The notes beneath the pieces were generated by a model, which did not search any database, was not told the DNA's origin, and saw only the letters and a program-made list of their open reading frames with translations. Of a stretch of 18,196 nucleotides of DNA, positions 1 to 7,303 are shown piece by piece. The stretch is from CAYJDG01 sp964368875 (GTDB lineage Bacteria > Pseudomonadota > Alphaproteobacteria > Micavibrionales > Micavibrionaceae), in assembly GCA_964368875.1 (NCBI GenBank), contig CAYJDG010000042.1, positions 1-18,196 on the forward strand, written 5' to 3'. A program made the translations under genes and the position numbers. The number at the start of each line of letters is the position of its first letter. The first letter of the stretch is position 1.

Positions 1-2
1 CA

Positions 3-158
3 CACCCGTCGCGTGAGTTAGAACGAACTATTATCATCGCCGAGCTGGTCATGGCTCTGGAGCAGGTCGCAACCGAGACCAGAGAGTGGTTTTCGCGCCT
101 TCTCAGGCTGAAGGAGGGGCCTCTCTCCGCTGATCACACCCTTGCACTGGCCGCATAA
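3..158 (+). CDS. C-terminal fragment of an unidentified protein (5' end outside window)
   Basis: An open frame enters from the left edge and runs 51 codons to a TAA at 156-158. The visible part is largely helical in character (ELVMALEQVATETREW), with many Glu, Leu and Arg, and third codon positions are mostly G or C like the genes that follow. I do not recognise a family. It lies on the same strand as lemA and ends 88 bases before it. A longer antisense frame covers the same stretch but runs into lemA, so this one is preferred. Because only the tail is visible, the frame could be fortuitous. Confidence 0.35.
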   Translation, partial: HPSRELERTIIIAELVMALEQVATETREWFSRLLRLKEGPLSADHTLALAA

Positions 159-189
159 CGTCCCCTGCAGCAAAGCGGTCCGGTTTTTC

Positions 190-217
190 TTGTACCCACC
201 CCCCTTTGCTGTAAAAT
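190..217 (+). promoter_or_regulatory. Candidate sigma-70 type promoter for the lemA-M48-M48-divL operon
   Basis: TTGTAC (190-195) and TAAAAT (212-217) are separated by 16 bases. Transcription would begin near 224, giving a leader of about 23 bases. The leader contains a strong purine-rich ribosome binding site (run of G at 234-238), 8 bases before the lemA ATG. The call rests on similarity to consensus only. Confidence 0.4.
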
Positions 218-246
218 AAATCATATAACCCAAGGGGGAATTTGCG

Positions 247-819
247 ATGTCAGGTGGCTTGATAACTCTAATTGTCGTTGGTCTGGTCGTGCTCTTCACG
301 ATCACGCTGTATAACCGTCTGGTCGCTCTGCGCCAGCGCCGCAGCAATGCATTCTCCGACATCGACGTACAACTGGAACAGCGGTTCAATACGCTGCCGA
401 ATATGGTCGAAGTCGTCAAAGGCTACGCCGCGCACGAAAAAACCGTTTTTGAAAACGTCACCGCCGCCCGCGCTGCCGTCAAAGGCTCGAGCAAAATGGG
501 CGAAGACCGCTTCGCTGCCGAACAGCAGGTTACGACTGCGATCATGGGCCTCTACGCCGTTGCCGAAAATTATCCGGACCTCAAGGCCGATACCCATTTC
601 GTGCGTCTGCAGAACGAGATGACCGATCTCGAAAACAAAATCTCTGCCGCGCGCCGTTTCTTCAACTCGGCTACCTCGGAATACAACACTGGCGTCCAGC
701 AATTCCCGGCGAATATCCTCGCAGGCATGTTCGGCTTCCATACTGAGCCGTTCTTCGAGATCGATGCCGCCAAGGCCGAGCAGATCCGCGAAGTGCCGCA
801 GGTCAAGTTCGGGTCTTAA
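247..819 (+). CDS. lemA: LemA family protein
   Basis: A 190-residue protein of the LemA family, membrane-anchored proteins with an N-terminal helix and a helical-bundle domain. Residues 1-22 form one hydrophobic transmembrane segment with a very short N-terminus outside it. The family signature follows directly: residues 28-68 carry LRQRRSNAFSDIDVQLEQRF and then NTLPNMVEVVKGYAAHEK. The length is normal for the family. The start at 247 has a G-rich ribosome binding site 8 bases upstream. The biochemical role of LemA is not settled. Its frequent partner is an M48 peptidase, as here, where two follow with gaps of 3 bases each, which suggests a membrane quality-control or envelope-processing function. 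Confidence 0.9.
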   Translation: MSGGLITLIVVGLVVLFTITLYNRLVALRQRRSNAFSDIDVQLEQRFNTLPNMVEVVKGYAAHEKTVFENVTAARAAVKGSSKMGEDRFAAEQQVTTAIMGLYAVAENYPDLKADTHFVRLQNEMTDLENKISAARRFFNSATSEYNTGVQQFPANILAGMFGFHTEPFFEIDAAKAEQIREVPQVKFGS

Positions 820-822
820 CCC

Positions 823-1926
823 ATGCCGACAGGCACGATCGGCCTCGCTACTTACCGCTGGGGCAATGCGCGCAAGGCGTGGTTCCTGCTCGCGCTCTAT
901 CCGGTGGTGACGGCCGCTCTGCTCTGGGTGCAGATTTATCTCATCTGCGCTGTCTCGACTCAGGGCGAACGCCTCACGCAGGCGCAGCTGATTGACCGCA
1001 CCACTGATTTTTATCTGAGCTGGGGCTGGGTTTTTCTAGCCTTGCTGGCAGGCTGGTTCTGGTATGCGTGGACGCATGCCGCCTCGATCATTCGTGGCCT
1101 CTGCCTGTCCCGTCCCGTCACCGCCGCCGAGCAGCCTTCGCTCTATGCGATGGTCGAATCCGTCTGTATTTCGCAGGGCATCCCGACCCCCGAAGTCGAA
1201 ATCGTCGATACGATCGCCCGCAACTCTTTCGTCACCGCGCTCGGCAACGACGACACTTACCGCCTGTTTTTGACGCAGGGGTTGATCGACAACCTCGAGC
1301 GCGACGAGCTCGAAGCCGTGATTGCCCACGAGGTTGCGCATATCATCAACGGCGATACCCGCCTGCTCAGCATCTCGATTGCCTTTACCGATCTCTACCC
1401 TTTGATCATGATGAATACGGGCCGCAAACCGCGCCTAGATGAATCACCAGCGGCAGCCGCTGCCGATGACAGTCTCGCTTATATCTTTCTGGTTCATCCG
1501 CTGGCCTTCGTCCTTCTGATGCCGCTCGCCGTCGGCTTCTTCGCCATGTCGCTGATCCGTGTGTTTCTGTTTCTGCGCCGCGAACATGATGCCGATGCCG
1601 TCGCCATCGAAATCACCAAAAACCCTGACGCCCTGATGCGCGCCCTCATCCGCATCAACCGCCGCGCCCGTATCCCTCAGGCGACACAGGATATCCGTTT
1701 TCTCTGCATCGATAATCCGCATGGCGGCTTCTTCTCCACCCATCCGCGCCTGTCCTCGCGGGTCGAGGCGATCAGCACCCTGACCGGGACGCCCATCCCC
1801 GACCTTGAACCCTCAACGCCAGCCTCGAATCTGAAGCGCTTTCAGGACAATCCGCTGCTCAAGCGTGTCTTTAAAAAAGGTCGCGGCTCTAGCGATCCCA
1901 AACCCTTCAACACCCCCTGGAGGTAG
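823..1926 (+). CDS. M48 family membrane zinc metallopeptidase, first copy
   Basis: A 367-residue integral-membrane peptidase related to HtpX/Ste24. The zinc-binding motif HEVAH is at residues 169-173. The third ligand is Glu254 in REHDAD, downstream as expected for gluzincins of clan MA. Hydrophobic segments at roughly 20-44, 64-83, 182-198 and 218-250 place the active site at the membrane. The N-terminus carries GTIGLATYRW, also found in the next gene, and the tail is Pro-rich and ends in PWR. It starts 3 bases after the lemA stop with only a weak ribosome binding site, so translational coupling is likely. By family it would degrade or clip membrane or envelope proteins. The substrate is unknown. 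Confidence 0.88.
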   Translation: MPTGTIGLATYRWGNARKAWFLLALYPVVTAALLWVQIYLICAVSTQGERLTQAQLIDRTTDFYLSWGWVFLALLAGWFWYAWTHAASIIRGLCLSRPVTAAEQPSLYAMVESVCISQGIPTPEVEIVDTIARNSFVTALGNDDTYRLFLTQGLIDNLERDELEAVIAHEVAHIINGDTRLLSISIAFTDLYPLIMMNTGRKPRLDESPAAAAADDSLAYIFLVHPLAFVLLMPLAVGFFAMSLIRVFLFLRREHDADAVAIEITKNPDALMRALIRINRRARIPQATQDIRFLCIDNPHGGFFSTHPRLSSRVEAISTLTGTPIPDLEPSTPASNLKRFQDNPLLKRVFKKGRGSSDPKPFNTPWR

Positions 1927-1929
1927 ATC

Positions 1930-3021
1930 ATGGCGCTGGGCACAATCGGCCTCTCAACCTATCGCTGGAATAACAATCTCCGCTCTATTGGGATATTGCT
2001 GCTTTATCCTGTGATCCTGCTCGGCATGAGCTGGGTTCTGGCTGGCGTCAGCGGGTTCTTTCTCTTTGATGCCCGTCAGCTCCCACCCGACCAGTACGCC
2101 AACCTGATGGTGTCTTTCGCCAACCATATCATTCTCCAGTACTGGCCGTTCATTACCGGATTTGTCATCGTCTGGTTCAGCATTGCCTGGCTCTTCCACA
2201 CCCAGATGATGCGCAGCCTCGCCCGCTCGCATCCCGTCACGCGGAGCGAAGAGCCGGATCTCTATGCCCTGCTTGAAAATCTCTGCATCAGCCGGGGCCT
2301 GCCGATGCCGGAATTCGATATCATCGAAACCCACGCCCGGAATGCCTTCGCCAGCGGCATCAGCGAAAAAACCTATCGCATCACCGTCACCCGGGGGCTG
2401 CTTAACAGCCTCCAGAAAGATGAGCTTGAAGGCGTTCTAGCGCACGAGCTCGCCCACATCATCAACCGCGATGTCCGCCTGCTGGTTGTGACCGTGATCT
2501 TTGCCGGTCTTTTTGGTTTCCTATGCCAGTTGGCGTGGACGATTTTCCGGGGCACGCTGCGGATGCCAGTGCGCGGGCGGGATGGAGGGAAGGGAAAAAT
2601 GGGCATTCTCCTGTTCAGCTTGGTCCTCGCCTTGGTTTTATCGGTAGGTTACGGCCTGACGCTGTGGAGCCGCTTCGCCCTCTCCCGCCGCCGGGAGTAT
2701 GATGCGGATGCCGGAGCAATTGAGCTGACCAAGAACCCGGACGCCATGATGCGCGCGCTCATGCGGATTGCCGGGCGCGAACAAATTCCCAACGGCCGGG
2801 CCGATGTCATGCTCATGTGCATCGAAAACAGCACCCCTTTTCTCGGCCTGTTCGCCACGCACCCTCCACTCGAGGCCCGCATTCAGGCGATCAGCAGGGT
2901 GACCAATACACCGATCCCGGCTTTAACCCCGGCCCCTGCCATCCCGGAAGAGCGGGTCGCGCCCCCTCCTGAGGGTGCCCCTCTGGTCAATACGGGTCGC
3001 CGCCGCAATCCGTGGGCTTGA
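1930..3021 (+). CDS. M48 family membrane zinc metallopeptidase, second tandem copy
   Basis: A 363-residue paralogue of the preceding gene. It has zinc motif HELAH at residues 172-176 and the third ligand Glu256 in REYDAD. Predicted membrane segments lie at roughly 19-46, 71-90, 184-206 and 224-248. It shares GTIGLSTYRW near the N-terminus, the block DELEGVLAHELAHIIN, and a Pro-rich tail ending in NPWA. All catalytic residues are present, so neither copy looks degenerate. GGAGG at 1919-1923 overlaps the stop of the first copy and sits 6 bases before this ATG, giving it its own good ribosome binding site. Side-by-side active copies suggest either different substrates or a hetero-oligomer. That is inference. 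Confidence 0.88.
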   Translation: MALGTIGLSTYRWNNNLRSIGILLLYPVILLGMSWVLAGVSGFFLFDARQLPPDQYANLMVSFANHIILQYWPFITGFVIVWFSIAWLFHTQMMRSLARSHPVTRSEEPDLYALLENLCISRGLPMPEFDIIETHARNAFASGISEKTYRITVTRGLLNSLQKDELEGVLAHELAHIINRDVRLLVVTVIFAGLFGFLCQLAWTIFRGTLRMPVRGRDGGKGKMGILLFSLVLALVLSVGYGLTLWSRFALSRRREYDADAGAIELTKNPDAMMRALMRIAGREQIPNGRADVMLMCIENSTPFLGLFATHPPLEARIQAISRVTNTPIPALTPAPAIPEERVAPPPEGAPLVNTGRRRNPWA

Positions 3022-3027
3022 AGCAGC

Positions 3028-5367
3028 ATGGCCAGCCCGGTACAATCGCGCATGAGCGCCTCAGTTCCCAAATCCTCTTCCCTGCTTCGTCAGGTCGGCT
3101 CCCTCTTCCGGGACCGTGATCTCGAAGCGGAAAATTCACGCCTTGAGGCCTTCCTCAACGCTTTCCCCGGCGAGTATTGCGGGTTCAATGCCGACGACAC
3201 ACTTGCCTATTCACGCGGCTTCCTGGACCTGCTCGGCCTGACCCGTATCGAGAGCATCGCCGATATTCAGAATGCTCTCCGCCCCGGCGACAGCGCTGCT
3301 CTGGAAAGCTGTTATATGCGCCTGCGCCAGCAGGGCCAGCGCTTCGTCCTGAAAGTCCGCACTCTGGATGAGCGCCGTATTCTGCGCTTCTCCGGCTCAA
3401 GTGGGCAGGCTCTCAACCATACAGAACGCTTTGACATTCTGTGGATTGAGGATGTCACCGATCAGGAAACTGATATTGAAAAAACGCGTGACATGCATAT
3501 AGCCGCCGAAGGCGAATTGCGCCGCTTACAAGCTGCGTTAAATGCCTTCCGCTACGCTGTATGGATGCGCAACAGCCGCGGCGACCTGATCTGGTGCAAT
3601 AACTATTATGCTGAGATTCTCAAAGCCACGCCGCAGAGCGTCCTCTTGGCCCAAAAGGAGCTTCCTTTTACTGCCGACAAAAAAGTAACGACCAAGAACA
3701 ATAAAGAGATGGCAGAACTGGCCCTGCAGACGGGAACCCTGCAAAAAGACCGCCGCCATATGATTGTCGACGGCAACCGTCATCTGATGGATATCGTCGA
3801 AATCCCGGTGCCGCATCTTGATATCACTGTCGGCGAAACGTGGGATATCTCACGTGAGGAAGAACTTGAGAAAGAGGCCACACGAAACGCAGCCGCGAAC
3901 CGCGACCTGCTTGAACAGCTGCGCAGCGCAATCGGCATTTTTTCTGCCGACCAACGACTGGAATTTTATAATTCTGCCTATGCGCAGCTCTGGCAGCTTG
4001 AAGACCAGTGGCTGAACACCAAGCCGAAGCTAGGTGAAATCATGGAGCGTCTGCGTGAACAACGCCGCCTTCCGGAACAGGCCGATTTCCGCCGCTTCAA
4101 GCAAAGCTGGCTCGATATGTTCACGGGTCTCATTCATGCACACGAAGATATGCTTTACCTTCCCGCTGGTGGCGCGCTGCGCATGCTGGTTGTGCCGCAC
4201 CCGATGGGCGGCTTGATGATGACCTTTGAGGACGTCTCCAGCCGTCTCGAGCTGGAATCGTCCTACAACACCCTGATCGCCGTGCAGAAGGAAACGCTCG
4301 ACAATCTTGCCGAAGGCGTTGCTGCGTTCGGTGGTGATGGCCGCATCAAACTGTGGAATCCATCCTTCGCCCGGATGTGGAAACTGAACCCCGAAGACCT
4401 CGAAGGACAGCCGCACATCACCCGCGTCGTCGAAAAGCTGGTTGAATTCTTCAGCCCTGAAGACTGGCCAAGCGCGCGCGAAAACCTCCTATCACTGGGG
4501 CTCGACAGGACGATGCGTGACGGTATGATCCGCCGCGAAGATGAAACAGTCTTTGAGTATGCCGCCGTGCCTCTGCCAGATGGCGGTGTCATGGTCAGCC
4601 TGATTGATGTGACCGATACTGTGCGCGTTGAAAATGCTTTGCGTGAAAAAACCGGCGCACTTGAGGCCGCGGAGCGACTTAAGCTCGATTTCCTTGCCAA
4701 TGTCTCTTATCAGTTGCGAACACCGCTGAACGCGTTGATCGGCTTTACCGAAATTCTCGACAAAGAGTATTTTGGTAAGTTGAACACGCGCCAGAAAGAA
4801 TACACCAAGGGCCTCGGCGAGGCAGGTGAGCGTTTGATGAATCTGGTCAATGACATTCTTGATCTCTCTACGATTGAGGCTGGATACATGACCATCGTGA
4901 AAGATACGGTCAATGTTCATACCATGCTAAATGCGCTCTATGACCTGACGCAGGAATGGGCGCGCAGCCAGAAAATCGAAGTGCAGCTCACCTGTCCTCC
5001 GGATATAGGCTTCGTGCAGGTGGATGAGCGGCGTATGAAACAGGTGCTCCTGAACCTGATCCGCAACGCCATCGATTTTACGCCCGCCGGTGGCCGGATT
5101 ATGCTTGGAGCTAAGCGCCATGCGGATGGCATAGAACTGAGCGTTACCGACACAGGTCCGGGTATAGACCTCAAGGACCAAGAGCGCGTTTTCAAACCTT
5201 TCGAGAGAACCGATGCACCCCGCGATGATGGCGACGGCAACGCACGCGGCGGCGCAGGGCTGGGGCTAACTCTGGTCAAGAACATCGTTGATATGCACGA
5301 CGGCACCGTGGAGCTCGATAGCGCCAAGGGCCGGGGCACGACGATGCGGATCAGATTGCCGGCTTAA
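3028..5367 (+). CDS. divL: DivL-like multi-PAS pseudo-histidine kinase (Tyr replaces phospho-acceptor His)
   Basis: A 779-residue signalling protein with four PAS-like sensor domains (about 40-145, 166-275, 294-410 and 418-533), a HisKA dimerisation domain and a HATPase_c domain. The H-box reads FLANVSYQLRTPL. The codon at 4708-4710 is TAT, so Tyr561 stands where a histidine kinase has its phosphorylated His. The ATPase boxes look intact: N-box Asn680, G1 DTGPGI (708-713), F-box VFKPF (721-725), and a Gly-rich G2 at 741-747. Tyrosine at this site is the hallmark of Caulobacter DivL, which binds DivK and controls the CckA-CtrA cell-cycle relay. No N-terminal membrane helix is visible, so this one may be cytosolic. 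It begins 6 bases after the second peptidase; tsaE, its usual neighbour, lies beyond an inserted pair of minus-strand genes. Confidence 0.85.
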   Translation: MASPVQSRMSASVPKSSSLLRQVGSLFRDRDLEAENSRLEAFLNAFPGEYCGFNADDTLAYSRGFLDLLGLTRIESIADIQNALRPGDSAALESCYMRLRQQGQRFVLKVRTLDERRILRFSGSSGQALNHTERFDILWIEDVTDQETDIEKTRDMHIAAEGELRRLQAALNAFRYAVWMRNSRGDLIWCNNYYAEILKATPQSVLLAQKELPFTADKKVTTKNNKEMAELALQTGTLQKDRRHMIVDGNRHLMDIVEIPVPHLDITVGETWDISREEELEKEATRNAAANRDLLEQLRSAIGIFSADQRLEFYNSAYAQLWQLEDQWLNTKPKLGEIMERLREQRRLPEQADFRRFKQSWLDMFTGLIHAHEDMLYLPAGGALRMLVVPHPMGGLMMTFEDVSSRLELESSYNTLIAVQKETLDNLAEGVAAFGGDGRIKLWNPSFARMWKLNPEDLEGQPHITRVVEKLVEFFSPEDWPSARENLLSLGLDRTMRDGMIRREDETVFEYAAVPLPDGGVMVSLIDVTDTVRVENALREKTGALEAAERLKLDFLANVSYQLRTPLNALIGFTEILDKEYFGKLNTRQKEYTKGLGEAGERLMNLVNDILDLSTIEAGYMTIVKDTVNVHTMLNALYDLTQEWARSQKIEVQLTCPPDIGFVQVDERRMKQVLLNLIRNAIDFTPAGGRIMLGAKRHADGIELSVTDTGPGIDLKDQERVFKPFERTDAPRDDGDGNARGGAGLGLTLVKNIVDMHDGTVELDSAKGRGTTMRIRLPA

Positions 5368-5768
5368 TAGGGCGAGAGAGGATCGGGCGGAATGCAGACA
5401 GCATATATCTTATGTTTGTCTGTCTTAGGATCCTTATCTGCGCGCAACAGGATCGTTCCAGCAAGGCGGGTCTTGCAGTTAAAAACTGGGATGAGTGTCT
5501 TGAGAATGAGTTCGACCTGATACCCTTTGTAAAAAGGCCCCGTCGAGCACGCTTCCGTGCTTTCTCCGGGAGGCAGGCGGAAATTCTGTTCGTGACGTTG
5601 CTTGGACCCATCTTTGGCCATCCCATATTCCGTCCGCAGCGACCCGATCATGGTTATCTCGGATGTGTTCTTGATCGTCGCGCATTGCGGCGTCGGTGAA
5701 ATCAGGTCCATAGCCTGTGCCGTAACAGGAAAAATTATGAGCAATGCGAGCAGGAGAAAGATCTTCAT
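5364..5768 (-). CDS. Small exported protein of unknown function with four cysteines
   Basis: A 134-residue protein that I do not recognise. Residues 1-19 form a convincing signal peptide (MKIFLLLALLIIFPVTAQA, cleavage after AQA). The mature part is about 115 residues with four Cys (29, 74, 98, 125), enough for two disulfides in the periplasm. It looks like a small beta-rich domain and ends in a Pro-rich tail. Its stop overlaps the divL stop by a few bases in convergent orientation, with no terminator between. No Shine-Dalgarno sequence precedes the ATG, but a near-consensus promoter ends 7 bases before it, so the transcript may be leaderless. The upstream fnr gene on the same strand ends only 15 bases away, so co-transcription is also possible. 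Confidence 0.7.
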   Translation of the reverse strand: MKIFLLLALLIIFPVTAQAMDLISPTPQCATIKNTSEITMIGSLRTEYGMAKDGSKQRHEQNFRLPPGESTEACSTGPFYKGYQVELILKTLIPVFNCKTRLAGTILLRADKDPKTDKHKIYAVCIPPDPLSPY

Positions 5769-5775
5769 AATAAAG

Positions 5776-5804
5776 ATTATATCCTAAACCTTGCTCCCAG
5801 CCAA
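5776..5804 (-). promoter_or_regulatory. Strong candidate promoter for the exported four-Cys protein
   Basis: Read on the minus strand, TTGGCT (5804-5799) and a perfect TATAAT (5781-5776) are separated by 17 bases. The -35 lies inside the end of the fnr coding region. The expected start of transcription falls at about 5769-5768, on the start codon itself, which implies a leaderless mRNA. Confidence 0.5.
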
Positions 5805-6812
5805 ACCGGGAACGCCACTGGTGGTCGAGTATTCGAAATGCAGGTCACGGTCTGGATTAAGGTATTTATATATGGCATGCGCCGCCTGCGCGGCTTCAGC
5901 AAAGCCCGTCAAAATTAATTTAAGCTTATGCGGATAGGTTGCAATATCGCCAATCGCATAAATCCCCTCCACATTAGTTGCGCCTGTAGCGGGGTTAATA
6001 GAAATGTGGTTACGCTCAAGCCCTAAGCCCCATTCCGCGATCGGCCCAAGCGTACTTGCCAATCCAAAAAGAGGCAGCAGAATATCAGCCTCAATCCACC
6101 GCTCTCGTCCGCTCATATCCTGAACCCCGACAGCAGTAAGCTGGCCAGCTGCACCTTCCAGGTTTGCCAGCTGATATGGGACAACCAATTCAAGGCGTCC
6201 CGCAGCTTCCAGCGCATGGAGACGCCCAATAGAAGCAGGAGCCGCGCGAAATTTATCGCGGCGATGCACCAGACTGACGTTCTTGGCAATATCAGAAAGT
6301 GATAATGCCCAGTCAACAGCGCTATCACCTCCCCCGGCAATGACCACGCGCTTATCGCGAAAGAATTCGCGATCTTTAACAGCATAAAAGACGGAACGGC
6401 CCTCAAAATCAGCCAATCTCTCAAGTGGAGGCTTCTGCGGGCCGAATGCTCCAGCGCCACCAGCAATTATAATGGCTCGGGCTTTAATTACGGTCTGCAT
6501 AGATGTTTTCACTAACCAGCCACCCTCAGTTTGGTTAAGCGTAATAACTTGTTGGCCCAGCTGATAAATAGGCTCAAAAGGTAATGCCTGCTGTTTGAGC
6601 TTATCTATCAGATCTTCGGCCAAAATTAGGGGGTGGGAAGGAATATCGTATATGGGCTTTTCGGGATACAAAGCAGAGCACTGTCCCCCTATATGAGGAA
6701 GGGAATCAACCACACAGGTCCTAAGACCTACCATACCGCATTCAAAAACGGCAAATAGGCCCACAGGCCCTCCGCCTATAATTACAACATCTGTTTGAAC
6801 CTGCTCTCTCAT
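5784..6812 (-). CDS. Ferredoxin-NADP(+) reductase, thioredoxin-reductase-like type
   Basis: A 342-residue flavoprotein of the TrxR-like ferredoxin/flavodoxin-NADP reductase family, which moves electrons between NADPH and ferredoxin or flavodoxin via FAD. The FAD Rossmann motif GGGPVG is at residues 13-18 and is followed by the family block IGGQCSALYPEKPIYDIP (41-58). The NADPH motif GGGDSA is at 160-165 with HRRDKFRA at 183-190, and the C-terminal FAD-contact block YAIGDIATYPHKLKLI is at 285-300. The CxxC redox pair of true thioredoxin reductases is missing, which separates this family from TrxB. It is transcribed divergently from tsaE, and the two starts are 47 bases apart. It interrupts the usual divL-tsaE adjacency and has lower G+C than the left block. 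Confidence 0.88.
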   Translation of the reverse strand: MREQVQTDVVIIGGGPVGLFAVFECGMVGLRTCVVDSLPHIGGQCSALYPEKPIYDIPSHPLILAEDLIDKLKQQALPFEPIYQLGQQVITLNQTEGGWLVKTSMQTVIKARAIIIAGGAGAFGPQKPPLERLADFEGRSVFYAVKDREFFRDKRVVIAGGGDSAVDWALSLSDIAKNVSLVHRRDKFRAAPASIGRLHALEAAGRLELVVPYQLANLEGAAGQLTAVGVQDMSGRERWIEADILLPLFGLASTLGPIAEWGLGLERNHISINPATGATNVEGIYAIGDIATYPHKLKLILTGFAEAAQAAHAIYKYLNPDRDLHFEYSTTSGVPGLAGSKV

Positions 6813-6823
6813 ATCTTTATAGA
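6795..6823 (+). promoter_or_regulatory. Candidate promoter of the tsaE-murU-addB-addA operon
   Basis: TTGAAC (6795-6800) and TATAGA (6818-6823) are 17 bases apart, predicting a transcript start near 6830. It overlaps the first codons of the divergent fnr gene. A perfect inverted repeat, CTTTAT-AG-ATAAAG (6815-6828), covers the -10 region and could be an operator or simply the overlap of two promoters. The predicted start argues for the downstream ATG of tsaE at 6860. Confidence 0.5.
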
Positions 6824-6859
6824 TAAAGTATGTCCATTCAGCCGGGAAGCCCTGTCAGC

Positions 6860-7303
6860 ATGACTTCTACGATAATAGTTTCAAACGAGGCTGAAACCTC
6901 GTCATTCGCAGCCCAGATTGCGCAACAAGCTAATCCAGGCGATGTCATCCTACTTGAGGGGGAGTTGGGAATGGGTAAAACAGCTTTCGCACGTGGCTTC
7001 ATACAAAGTATAACCCATAATAAGTCAGAAGAGGTACCTAGCCCAACTTATAATCTTCTGCAAACCTATGACAGCCCTAAGGGCCCTGTCTGGCATTTCG
7101 ATCTCTATCGCTTGAGGAACCCAGATGAAATATATGAGCTAGGGTGGGAAGACTGTCTGGGATCAGGGATTTTATTGATCGAATGGCCGGAAAATCTTGG
7201 CACTCATCGCCCTAAAGATTGCATTACCATTCATATAGAGGCCATTCCAAATAAGCCAGCATCTCGCAATATAACTTTCACGGACCTAAGAGTTAATCGA
7301 TGA
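6860..7303 (+). CDS. tsaE: tRNA threonylcarbamoyladenosine biosynthesis ATPase TsaE
   Basis: TsaE is the P-loop ATPase that works with TsaB and TsaD to place the t6A modification on A37 of ANN-decoding tRNAs. The Walker A motif GELGMGKT is at residues 34-41 (start at 6860). Then come the conserved SPTYNLLQTY (61-70), HFDLYRL with the Walker B-like Asp (79-85) and LIEWPEN (106-112). I chose ATG 6860 (147 residues) over ATG 6830 because GGGAAG (6844-6849) lies 10 bases upstream of it. The candidate promoter would start transcription at about 6830, making the longer form leaderless, and MTSTIIV is the typical TsaE beginning. The stop overlaps murU in ATGA at 7300-7303. Confidence 0.9.
   Translation: MTSTIIVSNEAETSSFAAQIAQQANPGDVILLEGELGMGKTAFARGFIQSITHNKSEEVPSPTYNLLQTYDSPKGPVWHFDLYRLRNPDEIYELGWEDCLGSGILLIEWPENLGTHRPKDCITIHIEAIPNKPASRNITFTDLRVNR

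Noticed and set aside
168..211. Inverted repeat CAGCAAAG / CTTTGCTG upstream of lemA
   Set aside because: The eight-base arms are 28 bases apart and overlap the promoter candidate; no terminator T run or known operator pattern, and such repeats can arise by chance.
18..419. Antisense 133-codon open frame at the left edge with a CxxC
   Set aside because: It runs through the first 57 codons of lemA on the opposite strand, has low-complexity Arg/Ser/Thr content there, and shows no recognisable domain.
5546..5561. Hairpin AGCACG-CTTC-CGTGCT as a possible divL terminator
   Set aside because: It lies about 180 bases past the divL stop, inside an opposite-strand gene, and is not followed by a T run.
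6830..6859. Upstream ATG giving tsaE ten extra residues
   Set aside because: No ribosome binding site at a workable distance, and the predicted transcript start falls on this codon; the start at 6860 is better supported.
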